The notes: generated from the letters alone by a model not told the origin. DNA of 64,000 nt from Fasciolopsis buskii (GCA_008360955.1 LUCM01000300.1:7922-71921), one strand, 5' to 3'; counted from the stretch's first letter, positions 20,552-34,277 are shown. Program-made: numbers and translations.

Positions 20552-22840
20552 ACAGCAAATGTTGCGCGAACCACTATTCCAGTGACAAGCAGCGAATAAG
20601 CTGGTTTTATTCACTTGATTAACCTGATGGTTTCGACTTTCTTATTCATAATGTGTAAACTGGTTTCCCGCTCTGCAATTTGATCTAACTGACCACGCAA
20701 TCCTTGGTGGGAAATATATACATTATAAAAAAAGGAGTATAGAACAAAATGCCATACTTTCCAGGGCCAGGGATAGTCTATCTTTTACTCAACACTTAAA
20801 GATCGGTGAAAATGATGACTTCATCTATTTTCAAGCATAAATATAATCTTTTCCCTAATCTAACTGGAGTCAAATGCTACCAGTGCAAGTAAGAAATCTT
20901 AATTTGGCAAAATGACTCGTTCTAATTTTTTAATTTGTCATCGTACTTGAATAACTAGTGTATACATATAGGCTGAAATAGTCACCAAAAATCGTTCGAT
21001 CCACACCACAGGAAACAGAAAAACTACAATCTAGCAAAATAAGAACATAAAAGTCTGATGGAGACAACTGCGTACTAGGCGTGAAATCCGATTCAAGCAA
21101 TGGATAACTTTTCGCGTTAGCTTAAGACCCAAGCACGTAGCAACAATGTTAATTTCGAACTGACAGACAAGTTTTCTAAAGTAGATAAACTCATCACTAT
21201 TAAAGCAATGGATGCATATCTCTGACAATTGCTGACAGGAACGAAACGGGTGTTCAGTGCTTCTATGATTTCGTACCCGGGGAGTTCAGCGTTCGGAAAT
21301 TACATTGGGAGCTACCAATTCGCATGCGCATGGATAAGAGGATATTTCGTCTTGGGTTCGACTCCTCATCAGAATTGATGGACAAAATACTTGTAGCGAC
21401 TCACTATTTGTGTGCACTTCCACTGAGGAGCTTAGAATTTCATCGAGACATTAGAAAAACTCGTCTTTTTGTGTGTTTGTGATCTGAATAATTGTCTTAA
21501 GAATGACTGTAGGCTTACTTTGCTTGTGGTAGTGGTCGGATAGTTTGAGAAGCCACGACCATCCTCTGTTTTAATCGAGAAAAAATTGATTTCTATCAGG
21601 TGGAGCAACTAACAAAGTGATCAGCTAACTGTTGTGTTTGACAGCATCGGTTTCTTCTGGGTTTGGTGCTTCCATTTCGGACAGGCATTTTGATACCCTT
21701 CCATGTTGCACCAGATAACTGGTAGACTCATTTGTTATGTATGTACTGAATTCCAATATTTTCTTCAGTGTAAGGCGAGCGGAATTATCTGATTGCACAG
21801 TTAGTGAATCGGCGAATAAAGCAGTACGCCATAGCGAATGCTGAAGTTTTGTCATCTACCGTTATCTGCTCAAAAATGACAAAATCGGTTACATATGTCA
21901 AACAAATGATTAATAAAGGGAGAACTATTGGAGTATCTTTTTATTTATATTCGGACGTAGCTGTCATTTAACAAAGCACATCCAAACCATTGGAGAACGA
22001 GATTAAGCATCCTGGCAAAAGGACCATTACGTTGAAAGCAGATTATAGCTTTTTGCTACAATTCGAGTCGCCTTCTTATAATAATCATTTCACAGCCAGG
22101 CAGTGCCAGTCCGCAACAACGTTAGGATTTAACACCGATAGGGAACAAATGGCACAGTGGGCCTGGCAAAATGAGTATATCCAGCTATCCCATCGAAAAG
22201 GGTCTATGCCAATCGAAGTGTAACAGTTAACAGATCGAGCTGACCAGTAATAGGACACTAGTTATGTTAGCTTAGTTACAGTCTATAAGAAGTGACCGAT
22301 TCAAAGGGGGTTTCTTTCTCGGACCAGAGAAAAAGAAAATGACAGCACTGACATGCAAATTCAGCAGTTAGGCATTATATTCATTGTCTAAGTGGATGTT
22401 TTCATGAGGGATATTTTTCCGCGCAGCTTGTCAAGTCCAGGATCGATAGGTGCTTAAAGTAGAGACCATTGTCTTGGTGTTGAAGAAACACAGGTACAGG
22501 AAGGACAAATGTGTTCAGTAATGAGATTCGATTAGGAAAAAGCTGGAGGCTAAAAGAATTTGAGCAGAAAAACGTAACCCTTACGGCGGATGACTGTACG
22601 ACAAGGGCAGATTTTCGGATGAGTAGGACTGGTCTTCAGGTTGGTTACTTTAAAGCGCAAACGCGTGCGCGTCGGGTAAACACGACGTTCAATAGTAGTA
22701 TATAACTGTCAGCGCAAGACCTTTTTAACAAACATTCAAAATGGTGGAAATCAAATGAGTTACGATAGTAGATTGCTTAAACACAAGCCATTCGATGTAA
22801 GTATCCCACAATTACTTGCGAATAGTGTGTGGGATTGATG
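20552..22840. other. Intergenic stretch, no gene supported
   Basis: Open frames at 21625-21855 (minus) and 21990-22223 (plus) have somewhat protein-like composition but no convincing splice sites. No repeat relationship seen within the window. Confidence 0.4.
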
Positions 22841-22844
22841 GCCC

Positions 22845-22985
22845 AGTGACTTGGATCAGTCAGAAGGGGCTGAGCCGCGTAGTGGTACCACACACCTCCC
22901 AAGAGAAAGGCCCCGGGTTCGAACCCTAAGTGCTATGACAAGTATACACCACTGATAGGCTCCAGTGAGAGAAACTTGAGTTTAG
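22845..22985 (+). repeat. tRNA-like SINE
   Basis: TGAGCCGCGTAGTGGTACCA (A-box-like) is followed about 30 bases later by CCCGGGTTCGAACCCTAAG (perfect B box, GGTTCGAACCC), then about 50 bases of non-tRNA body. Structure typical of a tRNA-derived SINE, distinct from the other SINE families here. Confidence 0.55.
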
Positions 22986-23627
22986 TGCCTCTCGAGTGCA
23001 AGGATGACCGGAGGACCTTAGTTTTGTGCGTTCAGAGTGGAGTCCGAATAGTAGTCAGTTGGTCCTGAGACCCTGCAAATCTCAAGGTGGTTCAAACTGT
23101 ACTCCATTCCTTTGCTGACTCTTCAAATGAAATGCAGAGCAATCCAACCACCGGCTCCTCATCAGGTCCAATGATGGCTCTGTTGTTTATAAGGGTCCGT
23201 GAAAGAGTGTTATCATACACAACACTAACTAGTACAGTAAAAAATAGAAAAGTCTTGGCATTGTCTGATGGTTTACTGACCCGCGGGAAACTGGATTAAC
23301 GATTATGGAACAGACGCCGAGCATAAAATCAAAGGAGATTGTGGTCTATGGCTAACTACATACATTGGTTTTCTAATACCGTTATGATTAGGTTGTATAA
23401 AATCAACAAAGTACGGCCGCAGATTTTGGATAACTTTAGTTCCAGCTGACATTCAACAGAACTGTTGAAGGTTAAGAGGAGAGCACCACGTCGTCACGGG
23501 TTAATGACGTTCCCGTCGCAGTCATGTGCAACATTCGATCCCGCCCACTTCTTAATGTCTGCAATGGCAACAAACGTACGTCTGATAAATCTTACATGGA
23601 GAACATCAAATGCAATAGTGACCGCTT

Positions 23628-24287
23628 GAAACTAAAACGTGAAAGAGCAGTCTAAGGATAACAATAGACTCTGGCATGAACTGACGTCAGAGACCTGGAG
23701 GAATTGCGCGGGCATTTCCAAGTTTTCCGTGCAGAAGCGGCAAATGACATGTCCACGTATTGCATGGAGGAAGCGAAGAAATTGTATCATAAAATTACTT
23801 GCATCTTCAGTTCTTGATGCGAAATCGAGTAGATAATCAGTGTTCCACTTTTCTGCCTGGCAAGAAAATACACTTATTACCAAATATCCAAATTACCCGA
23901 ATCATTGGATTAGAGACGTCCATAAATTCAGTGTGTTAACATGGATCATGTCCTAATAATGGGCTATTTACTTTTCATTTAGTCACGTGATGAATCCTAT
24001 CCTATGTGCCTATGAATCACTTGAAGAATGTGTGAAAATGTGCTAGAAATTATTCACAACCTTTCGGGATTTGGGCGTTTCCCCTGAATAATCTTCAGTA
24101 TGATTGTCTTAACTACTTGACGATTCCGAGTGGTAGGATGAACATAATTCTCTAATTCGTGGACATGTCATTTGCCGCTTCTGCACGGAAAACTTGGAAA
24201 TGCCCGCGCGATTCCTCCAGATCTCTGGCGTCAGTTCATGCCAGAGTCTATTGTTATCTTTAGACTGCTCTTTTACGTTTTAGTTTC
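23628..24287. repeat. Fold-back element with about 130-base inverted arms
   Basis: 23628-23757 and 24159-24287 are reverse complements at high identity (a handful of differences over 130 bases), separated by 401 bases. The arms share AACAATAGACTCTGGCATGA and GCAGAAGCGGCAAATGACAT. Within the left arm the frame DLEELRGHFQVFRAEAANDM, STYCMEEAKKLYHKI reads open and runs past the arm into the spacer. Candidate small TIR transposon, or an inverted duplication of an exon-like fragment. Confidence 0.7.
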
Positions 24288-24610
24288 GGTATTTTTGGCT
24301 GAATGTTGACTGAAGCAAATCTTATGAAGAACGCAATAGTGCTGTTTGTAGATGACTTTCGTTATTCGTTTATGCGGAGCGTTGAAAGGTGTATGTAATC
24401 CTTTTTTTATAACCATTAGATTCGTTAGAGTTTGTTTTTATCGTCTCAATGTTAGTCGTTTGTTTAGTTTTATTCCATAAGTTTAACTTCTGTTTTTGCA
24501 AACGATCGACCACCAGTCTTGCTTGCATGGTCAATGAACGTGGGTAGAAATAGGTAATCTTTAGAATCCATACAGTTGAATTTGACCTGTTAGACTAATC
24601 GAAGGCTGAC

Positions 24611-24734
24611 TTATTGGCCTTCCTGTTGGCTTTTCTTGACATGGCCTTTGACCCCGGATGATTTGCGTTTGGCACGAGGCGCGTGATCCTTTGGGCTATA
24701 TTTCTTCTCCATCTCGAAACACTGCTTCTGATCC
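24611..24734 (-). CDS. Terminal exon of an unrecognised gene with basic tail
   Basis: Minus strand. Acceptor GGTGAAACTTTCAG, then DQKQCFEMEKKYSPKDHAPR, AKRKSSGVKGHVKKSQQEGQ and stop TAA at 24613-24611. The exon enters with one base (phase 2). The lysine-rich, hydrophilic C terminus (KRKSSGVKGHVKK) resembles nucleolar or ribosome-biogenesis proteins in composition, but I cannot name the family. Upstream exons should lie at higher coordinates on this strand, and the exon at 30127-30339 is a possible but unproven partner. Confidence 0.7.
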
Positions 24735-25190
24735 CTGAAAGTTTCACCATAAGGTCTTCAAATTCTCTACCCAACTAAAACATTGTTTCGATAATCAAAT
24801 AAAAAGTTAAGGCTTGCCAAACAACAAAAGTATGACAACAAGTAGAGACAACAATCGATGGTAAATATGGTTTCGTTCAGCTAAAACACTGTCTGCAGTA
24901 GAGATTTCGTGATATCTTCAGGTGGTTGATCGTGCTGAACTCATTCTTAAGAAACCGTAGGGCTGTTTCACTTCTTACTTTATTCGACGGCAGTTTTTAT
25001 CCGCAGCACCCAAACTGCGAGGCGAACTCGGCACAAACCAGGATGGAATAGATGTACGTTGTTGGTCTGGTTTCTAAGCGGTGAGTCGAAAGTCGGTTTC
25101 GGGTGCTGAATAATTTCCTGTAACAAGTAGACTATCTTCTGTTTGCTGTGATATAGTCAACAATTTTTCTGTAAGCATTTTGCTTTCGGC

Positions 25191-25330
25191 GGTGACCAAG
25201 CGGATAAGGTCGAGGCGTTTGGAAGTGAAGGTCGCGGTTTCGAATCCTCCCACCGCCGGTCAACTTCCCCACTTGACAGCCCTCTGCTGGCCACGACCCC
25301 CTTCTTGAAAAAATGGTGTACATCGTTATT
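25191..25330 (+). repeat. tRNA-derived SINE, full head
   Basis: GGCGGTGACCAAGCGGATAA (A box) to CGGTTTCGAATCCTCCCACCGCC (B box and acceptor), with a 7-bp acceptor pairing GGCGGTG/CACCGCC. The body is CTTCCCCACTTGACAGCCC and so on. Related copies are at 29085-29197 and 53817-53957, both on the minus strand. Confidence 0.8.
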
Positions 25331-25384
25331 TTATTAATAAGGGAAATAAAAGATAAAAGATTTCTTTATTAATGAAATGACAAT

Positions 25385-25455
25385 GTATATCCTCTTTCAG
25401 GAAGCGGGCCACGGCCAACAGAGTGCTACCAAGTGGGGAAGTGGAAGATAATTAG
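25385..25455 (-). repeat. SINE tail fragment in opposite orientation
   Basis: Minus-strand copy of the SINE body (GCGGGCCACGGCCAACAGAG on the plus strand), only 55 bases from the preceding SINE and facing it. This makes a near-palindromic SINE pair of the kind that favours hairpins. The tRNA head is missing. Confidence 0.65.
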
Positions 25456-28400
25456 CCAAGAAAATTTGATTGTATTTCTGGAGAGCAATGCAGGGTTCAA
25501 CTCGTTTGAACTAAAATGAAACTGTCTGAGTTTGACCGAGTCTTCTTTGCACATATGTTGATACCTTTATCATTAGCTGAACTCCTTTCTTTGCGAAAAT
25601 GCACCCTAATTCAAATCAAAACAGCTTTCAACACAGTTGGCAGTAACGTTGCTCTGTCAGAGTGCTTTTACCATTTCAGCAAATGGTTCGTTGGTGCTTT
25701 GGTGTTTCCGTGACTAAATGACTATGCTAGTTGCTAACATTCTCTGTTTTTCGACCCACTTCGTGGAGCTAAGGTGCATTTAAACCCAACAAAGTTGTTT
25801 TCACAATTATTGACGCACCTCGTGGTTTGGCAACGTACAATAGAGAACAGACCATCAAAATAGTTACTTTTCAAGAGATTAACAGGCTAGCATATCTTTT
25901 GTCACGACAATTTCACACTTTCTGGGAATCTACTTAACAAAACCAGTCAAAGCCATTTTCATGCCCATCAGTGCACCGTAAATCGTCAATTCTCTTCCTT
26001 ACTGATGTACATGAATGAAGAGGCCTGATCTATTTGGTCTCAGTTACCCAGGGCTGCGAGTTGAACTATACCCTGTTTTTTCTGCTTGCTTTATATGATC
26101 AACCATGCAAAATTGCAGAGACCTATCGGTCGGCCATAGTCTTCTGATCTCATCCAGACAGTTGACCATTACTAATCCCATCGATGTTATGTGTACTCCA
26201 TGTGTCACCGTTTTTCGTTTGACCTTCGTTCATGGGTTTTTCACGTGTGACGTGTATGGAGCTGCAGCCCATACCCATGAGATGTGTGCATATCGGCGTC
26301 ATTTCTCCCATCCCGCCTATCCCAGTTTGCCTGTTTTCATCAATCAGTGCTCGCTTCCTTAACATCTGACCACTGATTCATCACAGTCTTTGTGGCAACC
26401 TTTCATTTATAACCGGGTTCCCTGCTCTTGTGCAATTGTCTGGACGAGCAAGCCATTCGCCAGAGGTGATCTGCTATCACTTGTTTCCCGAGTGATCGTT
26501 GTCAAGTTTGAGGTCCGGATTGCGCATAGTTGAGGTTGGCATATTTGTATCATAGACTCGATTGCTTATTAGTACACTTAGGATTTGGATGTCTCGTCGT
26601 TCGGATTCAACAGGTTTTCAATTTCCTGAACGTTCCTAATTACTGGACGATATTCCGCAGCGGCTTGAATAAACTTTTTTAAGTCCACAATATGGTATGT
26701 ATCTCAAAAGAAACTTAGGACTAATTCAGGCATATCAGACAACGATGTACTTGCTTGTTCTTTTACAATATGAACATAGGTGGAGCTGATATAACAGATA
26801 GGGTGTTCAGCGCATATGTCAGCGGATCTCTTTAACAGTCTATAAAAAGTTTATCTGCTTCTGCCTAAGTAAAACAAGTGATTTGCTTTTCATCCGTGGT
26901 AAATTCTTAAAAATAAGCAGCAGCTTATCCGCAGAAGCCTGTGGAATACGAGCCAACCAGATTTCAGAGGTTCAAAAAATAAAACAAAAGTTTTTGAAAA
27001 CCCTGGGACTGGAATTGATTACACAGAATGTAATCGACTGTAGTAACACAAGGACTCGAACTATTAGCACTTTCTGAAATTGGTTCAAGCCCATGCTACG
27101 CTAAAAAAGGATGGGAGATCACAATAGGACTTATTTTTAAGTTATTCATATGTATATATATATATATGTATATATATACATTTATATAGAAACATCACCG
27201 ACGAAATTATTTTGATTCAATGAAAATCTCAGACTGCTCATCCTCGTTGATGAATCGCCACATGGCACAGCCATGCCGTCACATGGTTTTCATGGGCCAC
27301 CGCTGCTTTGAGGTGGTTTGTGAGAAGTGATGCATTGACTTCAAAAAACTAACAGCAAAAATCAAATCTCCGCTGTAGCCGGTCTGGTGAACTACATTCA
27401 CTGTTATTATTGTTTAGTTAGAATTAAGCTAACCTACGTACCGCTTATGTATAGCATAAGAGCTTCTCTCTATGTTTTGCAAATGGGTTGTTTAAGCTAG
27501 CATTAGATTTGACTCAGAGCAATCGTGTTGTATTTTATTCTGGTGCTAATCGCCAACATCGTCGGTTTTCGGTGACATATGTGACGATGAAGCGTTTCCG
27601 ATGTAGTGAATAGTCGCGGAGATTTCTTCTTGGTCTTACATTTGTACAACAAGCCTATTTGGAAAACCGGTCTTTTATTTATGATTGGCCAAAATTACAA
27701 GTTAGATGTTTGAAATTAGTGGGAATTTTGTATTGGGTGACAATTGCGCTTAGGATATTATGTATAACCTGCACTTCTCTTTGCTGGCCAAAACAATCAA
27801 TTCATTTGCACCGAATTACTTTGGTCCACATTTTTCTGTGGCATAGTTAGCACTGACATGCGAACACAGAAATTGATCTAGGCAAAAAACGAGATAGGAA
27901 CCCTTGTTTCGTAGTCCGATTGAGAATGACAGATAAGACGCTATGAGATGTCCACAACACAGTAAAGCCACGAACTGGACCCATTTCACTGTGGGAACTT
28001 CATCTAGGTTTCCTTGAACTGCGCAAATGCAAAAATTGAGCTCTGAAGGCATATAGCTTGAGTCATGGGCATCTCTGATATCTAGCAAGCTCCACGGCTG
28101 AGATGTTTCCGAATGAAACCGATGTAAAACAAGAATAAGAACATGCGTTTTGAGGTGGAAAGTGTGTGCCTGCTTATCCATATTCATGGTTACGCCTCTA
28201 ACATCTGTCTCTTTTATTGATCTATTCAGAAGGTAAAGCATTGCTTATTAATTAAGCAACTACTACGCGTGTGACGTAAGGATGTATATTTAAAGTTCAC
28301 CCGTTTGCCAACGAGTCTATTGTTTCTCACGTTCGTTCCCCGTAGCTCGTAATTTTTCTTCTCCTCAGTAGGCCCCAGGTTTTTGGCAAGTCAGGTAGTC

Positions 28401-28675
28401 GGCGTACTGTTTGCGAATCCGTCTTTTCTTGTTATGGATGGGGGAGGGGCCACCTAACCGGTGTTCATTCGCGATTAAACATGATCATGGCTACCGAATA
28501 AACGGTCATGGTCTAAAAGTGTATATCGAAAATGCAATGGGTTTTCTTCTTGTAAGCGTCACCCCTGCGAAGTGTCACAAAGGTACTCCAGTGAACATGT
28601 GGCATGAAAAATGAAGCTCATCATTTATTAGGCTCATACTTCCTCGCTTTCTTACGAGAAATTTTACTGTTACAG
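25456..28675. other. Long stretch with no supported exon
   Basis: Open frames at 25516-25713 (plus), 26150-26365 (minus) and 27816-28241 (minus, 142 codons) are noted, but none has convincing splice sites or a recognised domain. A short (TA)n tract is at 27152-27185. Confidence 0.4.
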
Positions 28676-28865
28676 AGGCATAGGAACCGAATCTTCTAGT
28701 CACTGGCTCTGCAGGGACCTACGGGAAGCATTGCACCCGCAACCGGAGATATATATACTGGAGCACCAGCCACCGACCCCTAACGGTTTGCGAACGCTGT
28801 TTCTTCTGCTGCCTTGCTGGTCTCGAGAAAGAGCCCGCTTTACAACAACGTCTGCTTCGAATCAA
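28676..28865 (+). CDS. Internal exon of an unrecognised gene
   Basis: A strong acceptor (GAAATTTTACTGTTACAG) opens a frame GIGTESSSHWLCRDLREALH, PQPEIYILEHQPPTPNGLRT, LFLLLPCWSRERARFTTTSA, SNQ that stays open for 63 codons. It enters with one base. The best donor is CAA|GTACCT at 28866 (phase 0) or TCG|GTAGTG at 28874 (phase 2), neither perfect. Composition is clearly protein-like. I do not recognise the family and found no sure partner exon. Confidence 0.55.
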
Positions 28866-29084
28866 GTACCTCGGTAGTGCAACGACAAAAAATGAAATTG
28901 TAAATTAGATGAACAATCGTTGATATGAAGGAGGAGTCTGAAAGAGCTGATATAAATGATGAAGCCTAAGCAAACCTCTTCTTTCTCTTTGTTTCACATT
29001 GTTGCCTTTTTGCCATGGTTTCAATGGCAACAATCTTTTATTTTTCGTCTTCGAATTCCTTTCTCATTGGAATAAGTGAACACA

Positions 29085-29197
29085 ACCTTCAGTAAGGGAA
29101 CTGCGGACAACAGAGGGCTGGTAGTGAGAGGATCCGAGCCCGCGACCTTCATGTTCAAACGCCATAACCTTATCCGCTTGACCACCGCCGGTCACCA
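29085..29197 (-). repeat. tRNA-derived SINE
   Basis: Minus-strand copy of the SINE at 25191: GACCGGCGGTGGTCAAGCGG, then GTCGCGGGCTCGGATCCTCT where the B box is mutated, then the AGCCCTCTGTTG body. Older than the other copies. Confidence 0.7.
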
Positions 29198-30126
29198 ACG
29201 TGTGAGAATCAATAAATAATAAAATTAGTGCCTAGGATCAAGGATTGATTTTCATTGCTGGACCACCAGGGATGATGGGTCGGTCTGCATTCTGACTACT
29301 GGCATTTCACTGGTTGATGCAATCATTCACAATACCGTCGCATCTTCAATTGAGTCGATTATAAATTCCTGCAATCAACTAAAGCAACCAAGTGAATGGG
29401 CAGGGGATTTATAACTGCTGGCCAATCGGTCACGTAGTTCTGATTAGATTGTGTTGATATCCGTGGCTTTACTGGTACCAGGAGGTGCTCAACCTAGGGT
29501 GGAAAAACATGGTTTTCGACTTCTTACAAGTGGTCATGTTGGTCGGGATATCAATGAATGCAGACGACGCATAGTTTGTTATCTTGTCGCCGAATTCACA
29601 ATCAAGACCAAGTGAACCTTATGTTTTGATAATCTGACATAATCGTGATCATACTCGTTATTGTGAATTATTTTTCGCGGTCGGGTATAGTGAAGTCTTG
29701 CCTTCATACATTGCAACTGATGGTATTATTGATTTTTTTCAAATTGGGATTCATGAAGACGATTACTGAGTCACCTAATAACTGTTCTTCTAGAGACTTA
29801 TGAAACCACAATGCCGAACTTTGTATCGGTGCATTTGGGAAACAGGCAATATTTGTTCGTCTCCATCACGTGCATGTGTAATTTTGTTTTCGAATCTTTT
29901 GACACAGTGGTCTTCTAAAGTGCACTCTGATGTTCAATGAAATGTACCCTTAGTTTGCATTCAGAAGTTGTTAAGCGGCCAAAAAAGATCAGTTTCTTTA
30001 TTACTGTTTATCCAGCAGCTTGAAATCCACATCCTCTCGTTTTTATTCACACACATGTTATGGTGGAGCGGAATGTCGGTGAAAGAACCAGCCATTCGCC
30101 TGACTGAATGCAAGAACGTTACTCAC

Positions 30127-30339
30127 TTGAATTTCCAGATGGACAGTTAGGTCGTTAACCGGTGCCATATCAGATAGCCCATCAACGCGACATGGATCAC
30201 TTGACACTGTCTGCTGCCCGTTTGTCAACGGATCATATAGAATCCACCCTAAGACAGAAGCAATCTCTATCAGGTTGTACTGACCTATCCTGTCCTGTCT
30301 AAAACAGTTGGCCAAGGCCTCACAGCTCCCATGGCCCAT
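30127..30339 (-). CDS. Possible first coding exon of an unrecognised gene
   Basis: Minus strand. ATG at 30339-30337 opens 71 codons, MGHGSCEALANCFRQDRIGQ, YNLIEIASVLGWILYDPLTN, GQQTVSSDPCRVDGLSDMAP, VNDLTVHLEIQ, ending at a strong donor (ATTCAA|GTGAGTAAC) in phase 0. No AG acceptor lies between the upstream in-frame stop and the ATG, which supports this being the first coding exon. An internal acceptor at CATGGGAG| is a weaker alternative. No known domain recognised. The next exon should be at lower coordinates. Confidence 0.6.
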
Positions 30340-33300
30340 GATTGCCAAGATGGCAAGGCAAACAGACAAAGTTAATGAGTCAGGAGATCAGCCGGACGAG
30401 TGCGTTGACAATTAGATCAACGTTCAGCCCTATGATCCACTTTTAACATTTAAAGGCAAATTTGTATTTGCCTCATTAAGAGCGATTTTTGATTTGTGAA
30501 GGTTTCTCACATTTTTGTAATCTGCCATTGACAATCCTTTCGATTCAGATATTTGCCATCATACCATTGTGTTACTGCACTGTAAAGTGAAGCTACGAGC
30601 TGGTACCAAAATTTCAAGGCCGTTTTGTTCCAGTTTGATGAGTCAAAGGATAGTGAGGGCAGATAATGCTTGGGTAATAGGGCTGTCCAATAAGTCCTTT
30701 TGCACTCAGGTGAACGACTTACGGACTAAAGACCTGAGCGATGGAAAACCAGGAAGCGTGGTGGGGAATCAACCAATCTCTCTGATTCTGTAACAAGGAT
30801 TTTACTACAAGCACGAAAGCAAATGGGGTGACGTCCAAAATGAAGTCCAGAGAAGAAGCAATGACCCCGAGAGACGGGGCAACTAACCAATGGGCTCTGT
30901 CCTGTGCATACCAATATAAAGCTTTTGACTATGACAAGTTAAGCCGGCGATCGTGTTGACGGGTCACATTGAATTCTGGTCATTTTCGCTTGATTTGACT
31001 GGATGGGTCTGAATTTGAATCAAGGTGACTGACTGACAGCGCTAGAACTAGATGCAGCGATAGATTTTAAAAAGCCCCATGCTGCGTTATTGATGAATAT
31101 TCTACTAAGAGGCAAACATCACATGCGTGCGCTGTTTGTCGGACAGACTACTCCTTCGGGCTTTATTTGAACTCTACAGCAAGTAAATTTTCCCTGTAAT
31201 AATTCCGGTTAGATACAAGTCCATTTAAATAAGCTTTTTCGATTACATATTTGAAACTTAAGTACAATTTGGGGGACGCGACACATTGTCCAGGAGGTTC
31301 ACTTCACTGGTGGGTGGACTAGCAAATATCATGATGAAACTTAGCTCTGCGTAAAGGAATAAAGATCTCAATGGATCAAATATGATGATAAGTCGGGCGA
31401 CAGAGGACTGGGATCTATTGCCAAAGTGAATGACGAATCGGAGATTCGAATCCATGTCCTTTGAAGCGCGAAATCCTGGATCTAGTTGATCATCGCATTC
31501 ATTTAATAATATGTTTTTGATTCGCCCGAGCTCCTAATGTAAGGCGAGGCTACGGATGGACGTCAAACAGAGAGGCCACCTTGCTTCGGTGAGATAAGTC
31601 ACGCAAAAGTGAAGCGTGGTTATAAACAGAATAAAAGAGGCGACTGGTAAGCCGTTTTGGCTTGGAATTAGATTTACATCTGGCCAAATTACAAATGCGG
31701 AATCGACCAAACGCCCTAGTCCACGGAAGGATCGAAAGCGGTTTGATTTTCTTGGCAAGCTCATAGGCTACCGAGAGCGTTGCCTGGACCGATGACCAAA
31801 GATGAAATAAGCCATTTAAACGGAGGCAACTGGCATGAGTTCTAACCTGAACAGACATTCATGGATCATTTGACCAAAGCAAGTGAGAAACAGCTAGTGT
31901 TGCCCGACCAGAAGCAATTTGATCGTTCTTGCCTGATTAAGTGGGGTGAAATAGAACTAGGACTAAGACGATCGACGCGGGCGCTTGAGTTGACGATCAA
32001 GATAAGCCGATTTGAGAACATTTCATAAAGAAGTAAGCTGAAAAGACGCTTCATGGGATTTCGCTGCTCTGTTCACAACATATGATGACTTCAAAACCGT
32101 ATTTGTTGGCACGCTGGGCTAGAGACCGGAAGAAAGAAAACACAACACGTCACGTTTTAAACACACTTGCGGGACGTGGATGGAGCGTTAATTGATATAC
32201 GTGAATTACAACTAATCTGTCTTACTTGGTCACAGAAATGAGGAATTTAATTGGCCATCGCGGAGACGACAATGGTGCCCATGTTCCGATAAAACAATAG
32301 GAACAATACTTGAAATACGAGAAAGATGAGACCAATGAGACCGGTGCACATTAACGTGCAAAAGCAGTTGTTTGGTAATACAAACAGTGTGGAAATTCGA
32401 GAGGCATTCATATATTAGTCTATTGCGAAGTGGAACATAAACTAGTTGAAACGCCCATGTGAGCCGGTGACTTGCTAGTTGATAAGATTACAGTGATTTC
32501 GAATCATGTTCCCTTTCTGAAGTTTTATGAAATCGATTGTTGGATTTATTCTGTGTGCCGAGGTAAAAGCAGGAGTAGACGAAGTACGATTTTAATCCCT
32601 GAGAAACAAATCTAATCCAATTGAAGCAGAACACTATGGGTGGGCACCCTAAAGATAAACCAGTATTAGTGGATTGTCATTGCTAAGAGAAGAAAGAGTT
32701 CGGTTGCACAGATCGAGGCACTGGGGGACAGAATTGGGCACTCCATAATGGCCAATAAAGTTCGCACATACACACGGCCAAAGATCGATTTAGCCTATAC
32801 ACAAAGCCAAAAGTGGCCGTTTTCTTACGCTCTTGGATTTCAACAGATCCGACGTGATTCTGACTATTCGCGTCAGGGTAAATTTGAAAGCGCTTCTTTC
32901 AGTTCTGTCATTCTTAATTATGCTTATAATTTTAAAGCATTTGGTGTAGTTATTGATATTTAATGGCGTGTTGCTTAACTGGTCAGCCTTTCTATTCAGT
33001 CCGCTACAACCGTTTAACTGAACGCTTTTATCTATCGGAAATTTCCCTCAGTTCACCAGATTCGGATGGCAAATGGCCTTGTCCGCCGGTAACTTCATAC
33101 CGACGATTAACAGAAAGAATAATTAAAAAATACTGGAAGAGAGAACTCATCCACAGCGTGCATCGGTACAGCCAGTTTAACAATCCGTTGTAAAAATACA
33201 CATTTCAGATAATCAACAATTGTTAAAGTTTGCAAATGATGCTGACTGTCATGGCCGCCTTGGTCTCTGGACTGAAATCCTATTGAGAAAGAGTCACTGT

Positions 33301-34200
33301 GCTTGAAACGAACGACTTCACGGATGATTGACTTACGGACTGATTATACATTCAAAGAGAAATTGAAAAAAGCATGGAACGAAATGCCGTTCGCACTTGT
33401 GAACTAACCACTAGAACACCGGTTACGAAAATTCGGCATTAGTGTTACCGTCAACTGCAAAAGACCAAATAAGTGACATAAAATTCGCTGACTTCTTTGC
33501 AACAAAGTATTATTCGTGCTTCTTCTCATTAAAATGAAAAGCTTTGGACAGACGCCGATTGTCGTGTCATATCTTGCTAATAGTTTTGCCCTAGACAGAA
33601 AAAAGATAATGCTACAAGCAGGTTCTGCGTTTGCCTGTTTATTTGCTTCATAAATCGAGGTGCATGCAGAAGAGTAGTGTACAATGCGGGTATCGACTTT
33701 TACCGACGATTGTGAGAGCTAAAAAGGAGATCCAAGAAAAAACATTGCAATGACGGGTCCAATTTTATACATGATGCTATTAAGATTGAATGAATGTTAG
33801 CCGATATGGATTAAAGTGGCATAACCGGAACCCTCACTTTGTGAGAGATTCAGTAGCCTTTCCAACCACCCGCGTACTTAAGAGAGGATTGTCTGAGATA
33901 TAAATGGGATTTTCAAAGCAATTTCAAGTATGTTTTCACATGCAAAATCTGTATAGAGCTTACGACGGAAATGGAGCAAATGACGAACAACGTACCGACG
34001 ATATTTATCGACACTTGTTCTAGTGACAGATGTGGACTGTCGTCAAACAAATTACATCTCCCGTGCAACAGATTCCGTTCCCAATGGCGCAGCAAAAATT
34101 ATGGGTATTCGAAGGGGTAGACGTACGCCTAAACATTAGTGGAAAACATTGGGCAACAACTGACTAGGAAATGCATTCCAATTTCACAGATTAAACACTG
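30340..34200. other. Long stretch with no supported exon
   Basis: Many open frames of 60-100 codons, none with a good acceptor/donor pair. The frames at 32748-32963 and 32963-33193 (plus) start with ATG and abut, but show no recognisable domain. No LINE or SINE sequence recognised. Confidence 0.35.
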
Positions 34201-34209
34201 GCTTTGACC

Positions 34210-34277
34210 CAGTTATAAAACCTGATTTTGTTTTCGCACGTAAGTGCTTGCAGGAGCAAATTTCTGTTTTCCGGAGT

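Noticed and set aside
25191..25264. Functional tRNA gene
   Set aside because: A and B boxes and an acceptor stem are present, but near-identical units recur at 29.1 and 53.8 kb with a shared non-tRNA body, so it is a SINE.
26150..26365. ATG-started minus-strand frame MLRKRALIDENRQTGIGGMG
   Set aside because: Could be an exon of the gene ending at 24611, but the only donor is internal and no phase partner was found.
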